Shown here: positions 32,983 to 42,253 of the stretch, one piece after another
How the letters are laid out: every line of letters starts with the position of its first letter
How positions within the stretch are numbered: the stretch's first letter is position 1
Assembly: GCF_005930495.1 (NCBI RefSeq)
Contig: NZ_SJEX01000006.1
Location: 1-64,000, forward strand
Direction: 5' to 3'
Origin: Modestobacter excelsi
GTDB lineage: Bacteria; Actinomycetota; Actinomycetes; Mycobacteriales; Geodermatophilaceae
Length of the DNA: 64,000 nucleotides
The notes under the pieces: generated by a model
Databases searched by the model: none
What the model saw: only the letters and a program-made list of their open reading frames with translations
What the model was told of the DNA's origin: nothing
Translations under genes and position numbers: made by a program

Positions 32983-34102
32983 GGCTGCCCCTGTTCAGTG
33001 ACCGGACACCGTCGTCGGTGCAGACCACGATGTCCTCGATGCGGGCGCCGTAGCGGCCCGCCAGGTAGATGCCCGGTTCGACCGAGAAGGCCATCCCCGG
33101 CTCGAGCGGCAGGTCGTTGCCCGCCACCACGTAGGGCGCCTCGTGGGTGTCCAGGCCGATGCCGTGCCCGGTCCGGTGGATGAACTGCCCGCCCCACCCG
33201 GCGTCGGTGATCACCTCGCGGGCCGCGGCGTCGACCTGCGCGCAGGTGACCCCGGGCCGCACCGCGGCCGTGGCCGCGGCCTGCGCCCGCTGGAGCACCC
33301 CGTACCACTCGAGCAGGCCGCGGGCGGCCACCCCGCCGACCAGGTAGGTGCGGGTGCAGTCCGACCGGTAGCCGGTGGCGGTCTCCCCGCCGATGTCGAC
33401 GACCACCATGTCCCCGGCCCGGACCACGCGGTCGGAGAGCTCGTGGTGCGGGCTGGCCCCGTTCGGGCCCGAGCCCACGATGGTGAAGTCCACCGCCACG
33501 TGCCCCTCGGCGAGGATGGCCGCCGCGATGTCGGCCCCGACCTCGGCCTCGGTGCGCCCGACCCGCAGCCACTCCGCCATCCGGGCGTGCACCCGGTCGA
33601 TCGCCGCGGCGGCGCGGGCGAGCTCCTCGACCTCGTTCGGTGTCTTCACCATCCGCAGCCGGTCGACCACCGGCGCGGCAAGCTCCAGCACCGAGCCCGG
33701 CAGCGCCCGCTGGATGCCCAGCGCGTGCTCGGCCCAGCTGCGGTTGCCGACCGCCACCCGGGTGGGCGCACTGCCCAGCCGGGCCCGCAGCGCCGAGGCC
33801 AGCAGCGCGAACGGGTCGTCGGTCTCGTCCCAGGCGAGCAGCTCCAGACCGAGCGCCCCGGCGGGGGACGCCTCGACCATCGGCGCCTCCAGACGGGGCA
33901 CCACGAGCAGCGGCTCACCGCGGCGCGGGACGGCCAGCGCAGTCAGCCGCTCCATCGCGTGCGCGGCGTACCCGCAGAGCCAGCGCAGGTCCGACCCGGG
34001 GGTGACCACGAGGACGTCGACGCCGAGCTCGTCGGCCACCGCACGTGCGGCGTACACCCGGTCGACGGACACCAGCGGGGAGGGAGGGGATGCGGCTGCC
34101 AC
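32957..34102 (-). CDS. M24 metallopeptidase (Xaa-Pro dipeptidase type)
   Basis: A 381-residue pita-bread peptidase. The N-terminal creatinase domain (about 15-140) precedes the catalytic domain with metal ligands in VVDIGGETATGYRSDCTRTY (two Asp), FIHRTGHGIGLDTHE (His), MAFSVEPGIYL (Glu) and GARIEDIVV (Glu). It cleaves X-Pro dipeptides or X-Pro N-termini. GTG at 34102 follows TAGTCT by six bases (leaderless). M. tuberculosis has the equivalent pepE beside the exonuclease gene, as here. Confidence 0.9.
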   Translation of the reverse strand: MAAASPPSPLVSVDRVYAARAVADELGVDVLVVTPGSDLRWLCGYAAHAMERLTALAVPRRGEPLLVVPRLEAPMVEASPAGALGLELLAWDETDDPFALLASALRARLGSAPTRVAVGNRSWAEHALGIQRALPGSVLELAAPVVDRLRMVKTPNEVEELARAAAAIDRVHARMAEWLRVGRTEAEVGADIAAAILAEGHVAVDFTIVGSGPNGASPHHELSDRVVRAGDMVVVDIGGETATGYRSDCTRTYLVGGVAARGLLEWYGVLQRAQAAATAAVRPGVTCAQVDAAAREVITDAGWGGQFIHRTGHGIGLDTHEAPYVVAGNDLPLEPGMAFSVEPGIYLAGRYGARIEDIVVCTDDGVRSLNRGSRELVELPG

Positions 34103-34108
34103 CTGCGC

Positions 34109-34161
34109 AGACTATCCAGCGGCGCGGAGGCCACCGCCGGTCGATGCCGGCCCGTTACGGT
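34109..34161. promoter_or_regulatory. Divergent leaderless promoters (M24 peptidase / exonuclease)
   Basis: Minus-strand TAGTCT (34114-34109) is six bases from the GTG at 34102, and plus-strand TACGGT (34156-34161) is six bases from the GTG at 34168. Both give TANNNT-N6-GTG, so each mRNA should begin at the start codon. Confidence 0.5.
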
Positions 34162-34167
34162 CTGGCC

Positions 34168-35085
34168 GTGACGACCATGCTGCTGGACGCCGCGAGCCTG
34201 TACTTCCGCGCCTTCTTCGGGGTGCCCACCAGCGTCACCAGCCCCGACGGCCGGCCGATCAACGCCGTCCGCGGCTTCCTGGACATGACCGCGCGGCTGG
34301 TCGTCGCCCACTCCCCCGACCGGCTCGTCGCCTGCTGGGACGACGACTGGCGGCCGGCCTTCCGGGTGGCCGCGCTGCCCAGCTACAAGGCGCACCGGGT
34401 CGCGGAGGCCGGCGGCGAGGAGGTCCCCGACGAGCTGGGCCCGCAGGTGCCGGTGCTGGTCGAGGTGCTCGCCGCCGCCGGCCTGACCCGGGTCGGGGCG
34501 CCGGGGTACGAGGCCGACGACGTGATCGGCACGCTGGCCACCCGGGCCCGCGGGCCGGTCGACGTCGTCACCGGGGACCGGGACCTGTTCCAGCTGGTCG
34601 ACGACGACCGTGGCGTCCGGGTGCTCTACACCAACCGCGGCATCAACGACCTGGAGTTCGTCGACGAGGCCGCGGTGGCGGCCAAGTACGGCATCCCCGG
34701 CCGCGCCTACGCCGACTTCGCGGTGCTGCGCGGTGACCCCAGCGACGGGCTGCCCGGGGTGGCCGGCGTCGGGGAGAAGACCGCGGCCACGCTGATCAAC
34801 GAGTTCGGCTCGCTGGCCGGCATCCGGGATGCGGTCGCGCGCACCGTCGTCCCGAGGCCGCCGCTGACCGCGGCGCTGCTGAGGAAGCTTCACGCGGCGG
34901 ACGCCTACCTGGACGCCGCCCCGGAGGTCGTCGCCGTGGTCACCACCATCGACCTGCCGCCGGTGGACGGCGCCCTGCCCCGCCGCCCCGCCGACCCGGA
35001 TGCGCTGGACGCGCTGGCCGAGGCGCACGGGCTGGAGTCCTCGGTGCGCCGGCTGGGCTCGGCGCTGGGCTGGCCCGGCCGCTGA
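34168..35085 (+). CDS. 5'-3' exonuclease (FEN/Pol I N-domain family)
   Basis: A 305-residue stand-alone flap/5' exonuclease. Acidic metal-site blocks are MLLDAASLYFRAFFG, CWDDDWRPAFRVAALPSYKAHR, APGYEADDVIGTLA, VVTGDRDLFQLVDD and GDPSDGLPGVAGVGEKTAATLI (helix-hairpin-helix). It would trim 5' flaps or RNA primers in addition to DNA polymerase I. GTG at 34168 fits the leaderless -10; ATG at 34177 is the alternative. Confidence 0.9.
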   Translation: MTTMLLDAASLYFRAFFGVPTSVTSPDGRPINAVRGFLDMTARLVVAHSPDRLVACWDDDWRPAFRVAALPSYKAHRVAEAGGEEVPDELGPQVPVLVEVLAAAGLTRVGAPGYEADDVIGTLATRARGPVDVVTGDRDLFQLVDDDRGVRVLYTNRGINDLEFVDEAAVAAKYGIPGRAYADFAVLRGDPSDGLPGVAGVGEKTAATLINEFGSLAGIRDAVARTVVPRPPLTAALLRKLHAADAYLDAAPEVVAVVTTIDLPPVDGALPRRPADPDALDALAEAHGLESSVRRLGSALGWPGR

Positions 35086-35091
35086 CCGGGG

Positions 35092-35721
35092 TCAGCCGTC
35101 GGACCAGGTGTAGTCCCCGTCGGTGCCGGACAGGGTGAGGGTGATGGTGACCGGGTCGCCGTCGGCGGTCGTCCCGTCGCACTCGTAGGTCCGGCCGTCC
35201 GCGACGGTCATCGTCTGGTCGCAGGACAGGTCCAGGGCCACGCCCTCGCGCTCCTGGTACTGCGCGGCGACGTCCCGGGCCACCGCGTCGGGGTCCAGCC
35301 GGGTGCCGCCCAGCCGCGCCGGCAGGGTGAACGCCAGGCCGATGAGCAGGGCGAGGACCAGCAGCCCGAAGAGCAGCCCGAAGCGCCGGGTGCGGCGGGC
35401 CGGTGGCGGCGGCTGCTCCCAGCCGCCGTACTGGCCGGACGGCTGCCCCCAGCCGGGCGGTCCGCCGTACTGGCCGGGCTGCCCGTACTGCGCCGGCGGC
35501 CCGTAGGGCTGGCCGGTGGGGCCGCCGTACGGGCCGGGGGCGCCGTACTGGCTCGGTGGCCCCCAGCCGCCGCCCTGCCCGGGCTGACCCGGCTGCCCGT
35601 ACTGGCCGCCGTAGCCGCCCTGCTGGCCGTACCCGCCGCCGTGCTGCCCGGACGGCGGCCCCCAGCCGGGCTGCGCCCCGCCGTCCTGCTGTGGGTCCTC
35701 GCCCTGCGGCGGCTGGCTCAT
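35092..35721 (-). CDS. DUF4333-type membrane protein with Gly/Pro/Tyr-rich tail
   Basis: A 209-residue protein. The first 100 residues are low-complexity repeats of QPGQ, YGQPG and GPP type, with Tyr and Trp. A single hydrophobic segment FGLLFGLLVLALLIGLAF (about 112-130) is followed by an extracytoplasmic domain containing YECDGTTADGDPVTI, like DUF4333 domains, with two cysteines. Convergent with the exonuclease gene, 6 bp apart. The same neighbour occurs in M. tuberculosis (Rv2091c). Function unknown. Confidence 0.75.
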   Translation of the reverse strand: MSQPPQGEDPQQDGGAQPGWGPPSGQHGGGYGQQGGYGGQYGQPGQPGQGGGWGPPSQYGAPGPYGGPTGQPYGPPAQYGQPGQYGGPPGWGQPSGQYGGWEQPPPPARRTRRFGLLFGLLVLALLIGLAFTLPARLGGTRLDPDAVARDVAAQYQEREGVALDLSCDQTMTVADGRTYECDGTTADGDPVTITLTLSGTDGDYTWSDG

Positions 35722-35821
35722 CGTCGCTCCTCGGTGCGGTGCCCGGTTCCCGGGCACGGGTGCGGCGATTGTGTCCCATGGCCCCGTGGCGTCCGGGGCG
35801 CCATGACCGGGAGGCCGGCGG

Positions 35822-38674
35822 TCAGCCGCTGACCGCCACCGCCACCACGCCGCGGCGCACCCGGCCCACCGCCGCGCGGGCGGTCCCGGCCAACGGCTCG
35901 TCGGCGACCTTGGCCAGCTGGTCGAGCAGGTCGATCAGCTGCCGCGCCCACCGCACGAAGTCACCACCGGACAGCTCGGTGCCGGCCTGCTCCGCCCCGG
36001 CCAGCACCCGGTCCAGGGTCTGACCGTCGGCCCACCGGTAGGCCGCCCAGACGAAGCCCAGGTCCAGCTCCCGGGTCACCGGCACCTCGTGCTCCCGCTC
36101 GACGTCGGCCAGCCGCAGCTGCACCCGGCGCATCTCGGCGAGTGCACCGGCGACCTTGCCGGCCGGCACGGACGGCGTCCCCGGTCCCTCCCGGCGGGCC
36201 TCGAACACCAGCGCGGAGACGCAGCCGGCCAGCTCGGCGGCGTTGAGCCCGCGGAAGACCCCGGCGCGGACGCACTCGGCGGTGAGCAGGTCGGTCTCCG
36301 ACCAGATCCGGCTCAGCCGGCGACCGGCGTCGGTGACCACCGGCGACTGCTCCGGTGGCACACCGTCCTCGGGGACCTCGACGGGCAGCACCGCGGCCGG
36401 CACCAGGTAGCCCAGCTCCTGCAGGACGTCGCAGGTGCGGTCGAACTGGCGGGTCAGCGACCCGGTGCGGTCGGCCATCTGCCGTTGCAGCCGTTCGGCG
36501 TCGCGCACCTCGCGCAACCACCGGTCGGCCGCGCGCACCCGCTCCTCCCGGTCGGGCAGCGCGTGCACCGGGTGGCCGCGCAGCGCGTGCCGGAGGTCGG
36601 CGAGCACCGGGTCGTCGGCGGCGGCCGAGCGGCCCTTGCTGCGCCGCGCGCCGAGATCGTTCTCCACCCGGGCGGTGCGCAGCGTGGCGGCGAGGTCGCG
36701 CCGGGCGTGCGGGCTGCGGTGGTTGAAGTTCTTCGGCACCCGCACCCGCGCCAGCGCGGTCACCGGCGAGGGGAAGTCCACCGAGGCGAGCCGGCCCGCC
36801 CACTTGTCCTCGGTGAGCACCAGCGGCCGGGGCTCGGCGATCTCGGTGACCCCCGGGTCCAGGACGACGGCCAGCCCCTGCCGCCGGCCGCTGGGCACCC
36901 GGATGACGTCCCCGGCCCGCAGCGCGGCCAGCGACTCCGCGGCGTCCGCCCGGCGCCGGGCCTGGGAGTCCCGGGACAGCTCCTTCTCCCGCTCGGAGAT
37001 CTCCATCCGCAGCCGGGCGTAGCCGGCGACGTCGAGGACCACGGCGCTCAGCCCGTCGTTCATCTCCTTCGCCAGCCGGGCGGCGTCCTCCTCGTGCCGG
37101 GCCGCGGACCGGGCCAGCCCGACGATCGACCGGTCGGCCTGGAACTGCGCGAAGGAGGAGGCCAGCAGCTCCCGTGCGCGGTCCCGGCCGAACGCGCCGA
37201 CCAGGTTGACCGCCATGTTGTAGCTCGGCCGGAACGACGACCGCAGCGGGTAGGTCCGGGTGCTGGCGAGCCCGGCGACGACGGCCGGGTCGACCCCGGG
37301 CCCCCAGACGACGACCGCGTGCCCCTCGATGTCGATGCCGCGGCGCCCGGCCCGCCCGGTGAGCTGCGTGTACTCCCCCGGCGTCACGTCGGCGTGCGCC
37401 TCACCGTTCCACTTGACCAGCCGCTCGAGGACGACGGTGCGGGCGGGCATGTTGATGCCCAGCGCCAGGGTCTCGGTGGCGAACACCGCCTTGACCAGGC
37501 CGCGGACGAAGCACTCCTCGACGGTCTCCTTGAAAGCCGGGACGAGACCGGCGTGGTGCGCGGCGAACCCGGCCAGCAGGCCCTCACGCCACTCCCAGAA
37601 GCCCAGGACGTGCAGGTCCTCCTCCGGCAGCGACCCGGTGCGCCGGTCGATCACCTCGGCGATCGCCGACCGCTCGACCTCGTCGGTGAGCCGCAGCCCC
37701 GACGCCAGGCACTGGTGCACGGCGGTGTCGCAGCCGTTGCGGCTGAACACGAAGGTGATCGCCGGCAGCAACCCGGCCCGGTCCAGCCGCTCGATGACCT
37801 CGGGCCGGGACGGCGGCCGGTACCGGGGCCGGTTGCCGCCCCCGCGGATCCCCGCGCCACCGCCGCCGTGCCAGGAGTCGTACCGCCGCTCCTGCTCGTG
37901 CACGTAGCGGACGAGCTCGGGGTCGACCACCGCCCGCCCCCGCTCGCGGGTGGACAGCCCGCGCGGGGTCGGGTCCCACTCCCCCGCGTGCGCCGCGGGC
38001 CGCAGCGCGAACAGGTCGAACACCCTGCCCCCCACCAGCATGTGCTGCCACAGCGGGATGGGCCGGACCTCGCTGACCACGACCTTCGTGTCGCCGCGGA
38101 CGGTGACCAGCCAGTCGGCGAACTCCTCGGCGTTGCTCACCGTGGCCGACAGCGACACCAGCCGGACGTGCTGCGGGAGGTGGATGATCACCTCCTCCCA
38201 CACCGCGCCGCGGAACCGGTCGGCCAGGTAGTGCACCTCGTCCATGACGACGTAGCCGAGGTCGGTCAGCGCCGGGGCGTCGGCGTAGAGCATGTTGCGC
38301 AGCACCTCGGTGGTCATCACCACCACCGGGGCGTTCCCGTTGATCGCGTTGTCGCCGGTGAGCAGGCCGACCTTGGCGGCGCCGTAGCGATCGCAGAGGT
38401 CGCTGTACTTCTGGTTGGACAGCGCCTTGATCGGCGTCGTGTAGAACGCCTTGCGCCCCTCCTGCAGGGCCTTGTGCACCGCGAACTCACCGACCACGGT
38501 CTTGCCCGCGCCGGTCGGGGCGCAGACCAGCACCCCGGACCCCTGCTCCAGGGCCTCGCACGCCTCGACCTGGAACGGGTCGAGGGAGAACCCGAGCTCG
38601 GCGGTGAAGTCCGACAGGGTGGGGTGTGCGGTGCGCCGACGGGCAGCCGCGTACCGCTCAGCCGGGCTGGACAT
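35822..38674 (-). CDS. helY: DEAD/DEAH-box (Ski2/Mtr4-like) helicase HelY
   Basis: A 950-residue superfamily 2 helicase. Motifs: VCAPTGAGKTVVGEFAV (I), TTPIKALSNQKY (Ia), VVMDEVHYLADR (II), LVSLSATVSN (III), FVFSRNGCD (IV) and TGRAGRRGIDIEG (VI). The C-terminal 350 residues carry the DSHCT helical domain. Mycobacterial HelY (Rv2092c) lies beside tatC, as here. Probably RNA or DNA unwinding in repair or decay; substrate unproven. TACGGT six bases before the ATG (38686-38681) suggests a leaderless transcript. Confidence 0.92.
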   Translation of the reverse strand: MSSPAERYAAARRRTAHPTLSDFTAELGFSLDPFQVEACEALEQGSGVLVCAPTGAGKTVVGEFAVHKALQEGRKAFYTTPIKALSNQKYSDLCDRYGAAKVGLLTGDNAINGNAPVVVMTTEVLRNMLYADAPALTDLGYVVMDEVHYLADRFRGAVWEEVIIHLPQHVRLVSLSATVSNAEEFADWLVTVRGDTKVVVSEVRPIPLWQHMLVGGRVFDLFALRPAAHAGEWDPTPRGLSTRERGRAVVDPELVRYVHEQERRYDSWHGGGGAGIRGGGNRPRYRPPSRPEVIERLDRAGLLPAITFVFSRNGCDTAVHQCLASGLRLTDEVERSAIAEVIDRRTGSLPEEDLHVLGFWEWREGLLAGFAAHHAGLVPAFKETVEECFVRGLVKAVFATETLALGINMPARTVVLERLVKWNGEAHADVTPGEYTQLTGRAGRRGIDIEGHAVVVWGPGVDPAVVAGLASTRTYPLRSSFRPSYNMAVNLVGAFGRDRARELLASSFAQFQADRSIVGLARSAARHEEDAARLAKEMNDGLSAVVLDVAGYARLRMEISEREKELSRDSQARRRADAAESLAALRAGDVIRVPSGRRQGLAVVLDPGVTEIAEPRPLVLTEDKWAGRLASVDFPSPVTALARVRVPKNFNHRSPHARRDLAATLRTARVENDLGARRSKGRSAAADDPVLADLRHALRGHPVHALPDREERVRAADRWLREVRDAERLQRQMADRTGSLTRQFDRTCDVLQELGYLVPAAVLPVEVPEDGVPPEQSPVVTDAGRRLSRIWSETDLLTAECVRAGVFRGLNAAELAGCVSALVFEARREGPGTPSVPAGKVAGALAEMRRVQLRLADVEREHEVPVTRELDLGFVWAAYRWADGQTLDRVLAGAEQAGTELSGGDFVRWARQLIDLLDQLAKVADEPLAGTARAAVGRVRRGVVAVAVSG

Positions 38675-38680
38675 GCCCCC

Positions 38681-38686
38681 ACCGTA
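38681..38686 (-). promoter_or_regulatory. -10 element of helY, leaderless layout
   Basis: Minus-strand TACGGT, then GGGGGC, then ATG at 38674. Confidence 0.45.
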
Positions 38687-38746
38687 TGCCCGGCCCCCGT
38701 CAGGGGCCCGCCCCGAGCGTGCGAGCGGTGAGGGGAGGGGGGTCCT

Positions 38747-39646
38747 TCAGCACCGGCGGCCGGTCCCGACCACGGTCAGGGCCCCGGGCACGCAGACCGA
38801 CACCGCGGGCAGCGCGGACACCGGCTCGCCGTCGGCGTAGGTGGTCAGCCCGGCACCGTGCAGGGCGACCTCCCGGCCGCGCAGCACCGTCACCGCGGGG
38901 TGGTCGACGTGGGTGCCGGCGGCCAGCCGCGGCCGGGTGCGCACCAGCTCCCGCCGGCCGACCGGGCCGACGACGACCACCTCCAGCAGGCCGTCGGCCG
39001 GGTCGGCTCCTGGGGCGATCTTCAGCCCACCGCCGTACCAGGCGGTGTTGCCGACGGCGACCAGCGTCACCTCCCGCCGGCTCCCCACCCCGTCGACGGT
39101 GAGCGCCACCTCCCGGGGACGGAGCCGCGCCAGCTCGGCGAGGATGGCCACGTCGTAGCGGCGCGGGCCGCGTGGCCAGCGCAGCCGGTTCGCCCGGTCG
39201 GTGACGGCGGAGTCGAAGCCGCAGCACAGCACGGTGGCCCACCAGCGGTCGCCGGTGCGCGCGGCGTCGACCCGCCGGACCACGCCGGCGTGCAGGTCCT
39301 CGGCCAGCGCCCGGGCCGCCGCCGCCGGGTCGGCCGGCACCCCGAGGGCCAGCGCCAGGTCGTTGCCGGTGCCGGCCGGGAGCAGGCCCAGCGGCGTCCC
39401 GGTGCCCGCGACCGCCTGCAGCGCGGCGTGCGCGGCGCCGTCCCCACCGAGGGCGGCCACCGCGGCGACGCCGTCGGCCACGGCAGCGGCGGTCCGCCGT
39501 TCCGCGTCGTCCCGGTCGGCGGTCGTCAGCAGCCGGGGGCGCACCCCGGCGGCGGTGAGCGCCGCGACGACGGAGGCGGTGGCGCGGGCGCCGCGGCCCC
39601 GGCCGGCCCGGGCGTTGACCAGGACGGCCACCTCCGGCTGCGGCAC
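38747..39646 (-). CDS. Diacylglycerol/lipid kinase family protein
   Basis: A 299-residue DAGK-catalytic-domain protein: VAVLVNARAGRGRGA at the N-terminus, VAALGGDGAAHAALQAVAGT (the GGDG nucleotide motif, with Ala in place of the usual Thr/Gly) and LGLLPAGTGNDLALALG. The C-terminal half is the usual beta-sandwich. It phosphorylates a lipid such as diacylglycerol. Lies between helY and tatC on the same strand, 10 bp from tatC. Confidence 0.87.
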   Translation of the reverse strand: MPQPEVAVLVNARAGRGRGARATASVVAALTAAGVRPRLLTTADRDDAERRTAAAVADGVAAVAALGGDGAAHAALQAVAGTGTPLGLLPAGTGNDLALALGVPADPAAAARALAEDLHAGVVRRVDAARTGDRWWATVLCCGFDSAVTDRANRLRWPRGPRRYDVAILAELARLRPREVALTVDGVGSRREVTLVAVGNTAWYGGGLKIAPGADPADGLLEVVVVGPVGRRELVRTRPRLAAGTHVDHPAVTVLRGREVALHGAGLTTYADGEPVSALPAVSVCVPGALTVVGTGRRC

Positions 39647-39656
39647 GCGGCTCGGC

Positions 39657-40580
39657 TCAGCGCTGGGTGCGGGCCGGCTCGTCCAGCGCGCTCGGCCGGG
39701 TGTCCAGCGGGCTGGGGGCGGCGTCCAGCGGTGAGGCCTCGTCGTCGTCCAGGCCCTGCAGCCCCAGCGCCGCCTCCCGCTTGGCCCGCCGCTTGTCCAC
39801 GACCCGGGCCACCTGGATGGCGAGCTCGAACAGCACGCACATCGGCCCGGCCATCAGCAGCATGGTGAAGGGGTCCTGCGTGGGGGTGATGAACGCGGCG
39901 AAGACGATGGTGAGGAAGTAGATCCAGCGCCGGGCCTTGGACAGCACCGCGTGGCTGAGCACCCCCACCAGGTTCAGCACCACGGCGATCAGCGGCAGCT
40001 CGAAGCTGACCCCGAAGGCCAGCAGCAGCGAGATGACGAAACCGATGTAGTCCTCGGCGGTCAGCGCGACCACCACGCCGTCGCCGGCCAGGCCGAGCAG
40101 CAGCCGCAGACCCGCCGACAGGGAGATGTAGGCCAAGGCGGCGCCGAGGGCGAACAGCACCGTGGAGACGGCGACGAAGGAGACGCCGTAGCGCTTCTCG
40201 TTGCGCTTGAGCCCCGGGGTGATGAACGCCCAGATCTGGTAGAGCCAGCACGGCGCGGACAGCACGATGCCGGCGATGAAGGAGATCTTCAACCGGATCA
40301 GCGCCCCGCCGAAGACGTTGGTCACCAGCAGGCCGCAGCTGCCGTCGGCCTCGTTGTAGCGCAGGTCGTCGGGCAGGTTGCAGTACGGCGCCCGGATGAA
40401 GTCACCCAGGCCGTGCTCGTACCACCAGAAGGCGACCGCGGTGCCGACGAGCACGAACAGCAGCGCGATGCCCACCCGGTTTCGCAGCTCGCGGAGGTGA
40501 CCGACGAGCGTCATCGTCGCCGCGGCGTCCCGCTCGGGCCGCCGCGGCCGGCGGTCCCGCGGACGCGCTGCCATGGTCAC
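39657..40580 (-). CDS. tatC: Sec-independent protein translocase TatC
   Basis: A 307-residue six-helix protein, the twin-arginine signal receptor of the Tat translocase. Typical features: MTLVGHLRELRNRV at the cytoplasmic start of helix 1 (the conserved HLxELRxR), FGVSFELPLIAVVLNLVG and TPTQDPFTMLLMAGPM. There is a 20-residue basic N-terminal extension and a 55-residue polar tail. The start may be GTG 40580 or the ATG two codons later. The preceding gene is tatA, 22 bp away. Confidence 0.95.
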   Translation of the reverse strand: MTMAARPRDRRPRRPERDAAATMTLVGHLRELRNRVGIALLFVLVGTAVAFWWYEHGLGDFIRAPYCNLPDDLRYNEADGSCGLLVTNVFGGALIRLKISFIAGIVLSAPCWLYQIWAFITPGLKRNEKRYGVSFVAVSTVLFALGAALAYISLSAGLRLLLGLAGDGVVVALTAEDYIGFVISLLLAFGVSFELPLIAVVLNLVGVLSHAVLSKARRWIYFLTIVFAAFITPTQDPFTMLLMAGPMCVLFELAIQVARVVDKRRAKREAALGLQGLDDDEASPLDAAPSPLDTRPSALDEPARTQR

Positions 40581-40602
40581 GGGCGGGAGCTCGGCGGACG
40601 GG

Positions 40603-40938
40603 TCAGTGCGAGGTGTCGGTCACGGCCGACGACGCGCGGGCCTGCTCGGCACGTGCCCGGGCCTCGGCGGCCCGGGCCTCCATGGCGCGGGCCTCGGCCT
40701 CGTAGTCCACCGCGGTCGGGGCGGCGGTCGGGCTCGGGGTGACGACCGTGCCGGTGACCGGCGTGGTGCGCGCCTCGTCCTTGGCGCGGACGTCGTCGTC
40801 CTTCATGCCCTTCATCTCGCCCTTGAAGATCCGCAGCGACCGACCGAGCGACCGCGAGGCGTCCGGCAGCTTCTTGTAGCCGAACAGCAGCAGGATGGCC
40901 AGGATGATCAGGCCGATCTCCGCGGGGCCGAGGTTCAT
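40603..40938 (-). CDS. tatA: Sec-independent protein translocase TatA
   Basis: A 111-residue TatA: short N-terminus, hydrophobic helix IGLIILAILLLFG (about 8-20), the FG hinge, amphipathic helix KKLPDASRSLGRSLRIFKGE and an acidic/Ala-rich tail. It polymerises in the membrane to form the folded-protein pathway with TatC just downstream. Only one TatA-like gene is present in the window. Confidence 0.95.
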   Translation of the reverse strand: MNLGPAEIGLIILAILLLFGYKKLPDASRSLGRSLRIFKGEMKGMKDDDVRAKDEARTTPVTGTVVTPSPTAAPTAVDYEAEARAMEARAAEARARAEQARASSAVTDTSH

Positions 40939-41034
40939 GGGGTCCTCCGAGACGTGGGGGTGCCGCCGACTCTACGCCGGAGCGGTGCTGCGATCGGGCC
41001 GTGTGCGGGCGGTGGACGCCCGGGAGCTGCGCGT

Positions 41035-41232
41035 TCAGTCGGTGGACGCCGTGCGCTGGGCGGCCGCCCTCGCGGCGGCCGCCTGGGCCTCGACGAGGAG
41101 GGGTTGCACGTCCGCCTCGAGGCCGTGCAGCTCACGGCCGAGCCGGCCGGCCGCCCCCAGCAGGCTGTAGGCGAGGGCGCTGAGCACGCCCAGCGCCAGC
41201 ACGGCGACGACGATCCACACGATCAGCAGCAC
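41035..41232 (-). CDS. Small single-helix membrane protein
   Basis: About 65 residues from GTG at 41232: a hydrophobic helix VLLIVWIVVAVLALGVLSAL followed by a polar, Ala/Glu-rich, probably coiled segment (LGRELHGLEADVQPLLVEAQ). A TAGGG ribosome-site-like sequence lies upstream. It sits between pafC and tatA on the same strand. No family recognised; the frame upstream of 41232 is unrelated. Confidence 0.6.
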   Translation of the reverse strand: MLLIVWIVVAVLALGVLSALAYSLLGAAGRLGRELHGLEADVQPLLVEAQAAAARAAAQRTASTD

Positions 41233-41287
41233 AGCCAGGACCCTAGCCGCCGCGGGTACGGGGTCGCCCCGCCGTACCCGATGACCG

Positions 41288-42253
41288 TCAGTCCGCGTAG
41301 CGGGCCAGCGCGGCCCGGGCCTCACCCGCCACCTGGGCGGCGAGCTCGGCGGGCTCGTCCACCGTCGCCGCGCCGCCGAGGGAGGCGACCAGCCGGCGGG
41401 CCCAGGCCAGGTCCGACGTGCGCACCCCGACAGCCAGGCCACCGGCCGGGTCGCCGACCTCGGCCTGCTCCTCCACCGGGTAGTAGTCGGCGACCCAGCG
41501 GGCGGTGCGGGCCAGCCGCAGCCGCACCAGGGGGGCCTCCGCGGGCGGCTGGTAGAGCCCGCCGTCCAGGTCGCGCTCGCGGGCCTCGGGGGGCGGGGCG
41601 GCCGGCTCGTCGAGCACGGTGACGTCGTCGATCCGGTCCAGCCGGAACAGCCGGGTGCCCTCGACGTTGCGGCACCACGCCTCCAGGTACCAGTGCCCGT
41701 CGACGAGCAGCAGCCGCATCGGGTCGACGGTGCGCTCGGTGCGCTCGTCCCGACTGGGCACGTAGTAGTGCAGGTGCAGGGCACGCTTGCGCTCCAGGCC
41801 GTCGCGGACGACGGACAGCGACTGCTCGCGGGCGTCGACGCTGACCACCACCGGTGCGGCGACCTCGGCGGGGTGCCCGGCCGCGGCCGACACCTTGGCC
41901 AGGGCACGGCTGACCGCCTCCCCCTCGGCCAGTCCGGGCAGCTCCAGCAGGGTGCGCAGGGCGACGATGAGCGCCACCGCCTCGTCGGTGGACAGCTTCA
42001 GCGGCCGGACCATGCCGGCGGTGAAGGTGACCCGGACCCGGTCGCCCTCGAAGGCGAGGTCGATGAGGTCGCCGGGGCCGTGCCCGGGCAGCCCGCACAC
42101 CCACAGCAGGTCCAGGTCGCGGCGCAGCTGGGCCTCGGGGACACCGAAGTCGGCGGCCGCGTCGGCCAGCCGGACGCCGTCCGGGCGGGCCTGCAGGTAG
42201 GGCACCAGGGCCAGCAGCCGGGTCATCCGCTCCGCGGTGCTCGGGCTCGTCAC
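41288..42253 (-). CDS. pafC: PafC, WYL-domain DNA-damage regulator
   Basis: A 321-residue regulator: winged helix (STAERMTRLLALVPYLQARPDG, then EAQLRRDLDLLWVCGL), WYL domain (LHLHYYVPSRDERTERTVDPMRLLLVDGHWYLEAW) and a WCX C-terminal domain. With PafB it forms a heterodimeric activator of LexA-independent DNA-damage genes in mycobacteria. GTG at 42253 overlaps the pafB stop by 4 bp. Despite the names, PafB and PafC are not needed for pupylation. Confidence 0.93.
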   Translation of the reverse strand: MTSPSTAERMTRLLALVPYLQARPDGVRLADAAADFGVPEAQLRRDLDLLWVCGLPGHGPGDLIDLAFEGDRVRVTFTAGMVRPLKLSTDEAVALIVALRTLLELPGLAEGEAVSRALAKVSAAAGHPAEVAAPVVVSVDAREQSLSVVRDGLERKRALHLHYYVPSRDERTERTVDPMRLLLVDGHWYLEAWCRNVEGTRLFRLDRIDDVTVLDEPAAPPPEARERDLDGGLYQPPAEAPLVRLRLARTARWVADYYPVEEQAEVGDPAGGLAVGVRTSDLAWARRLVASLGGAATVDEPAELAAQVAGEARAALARYAD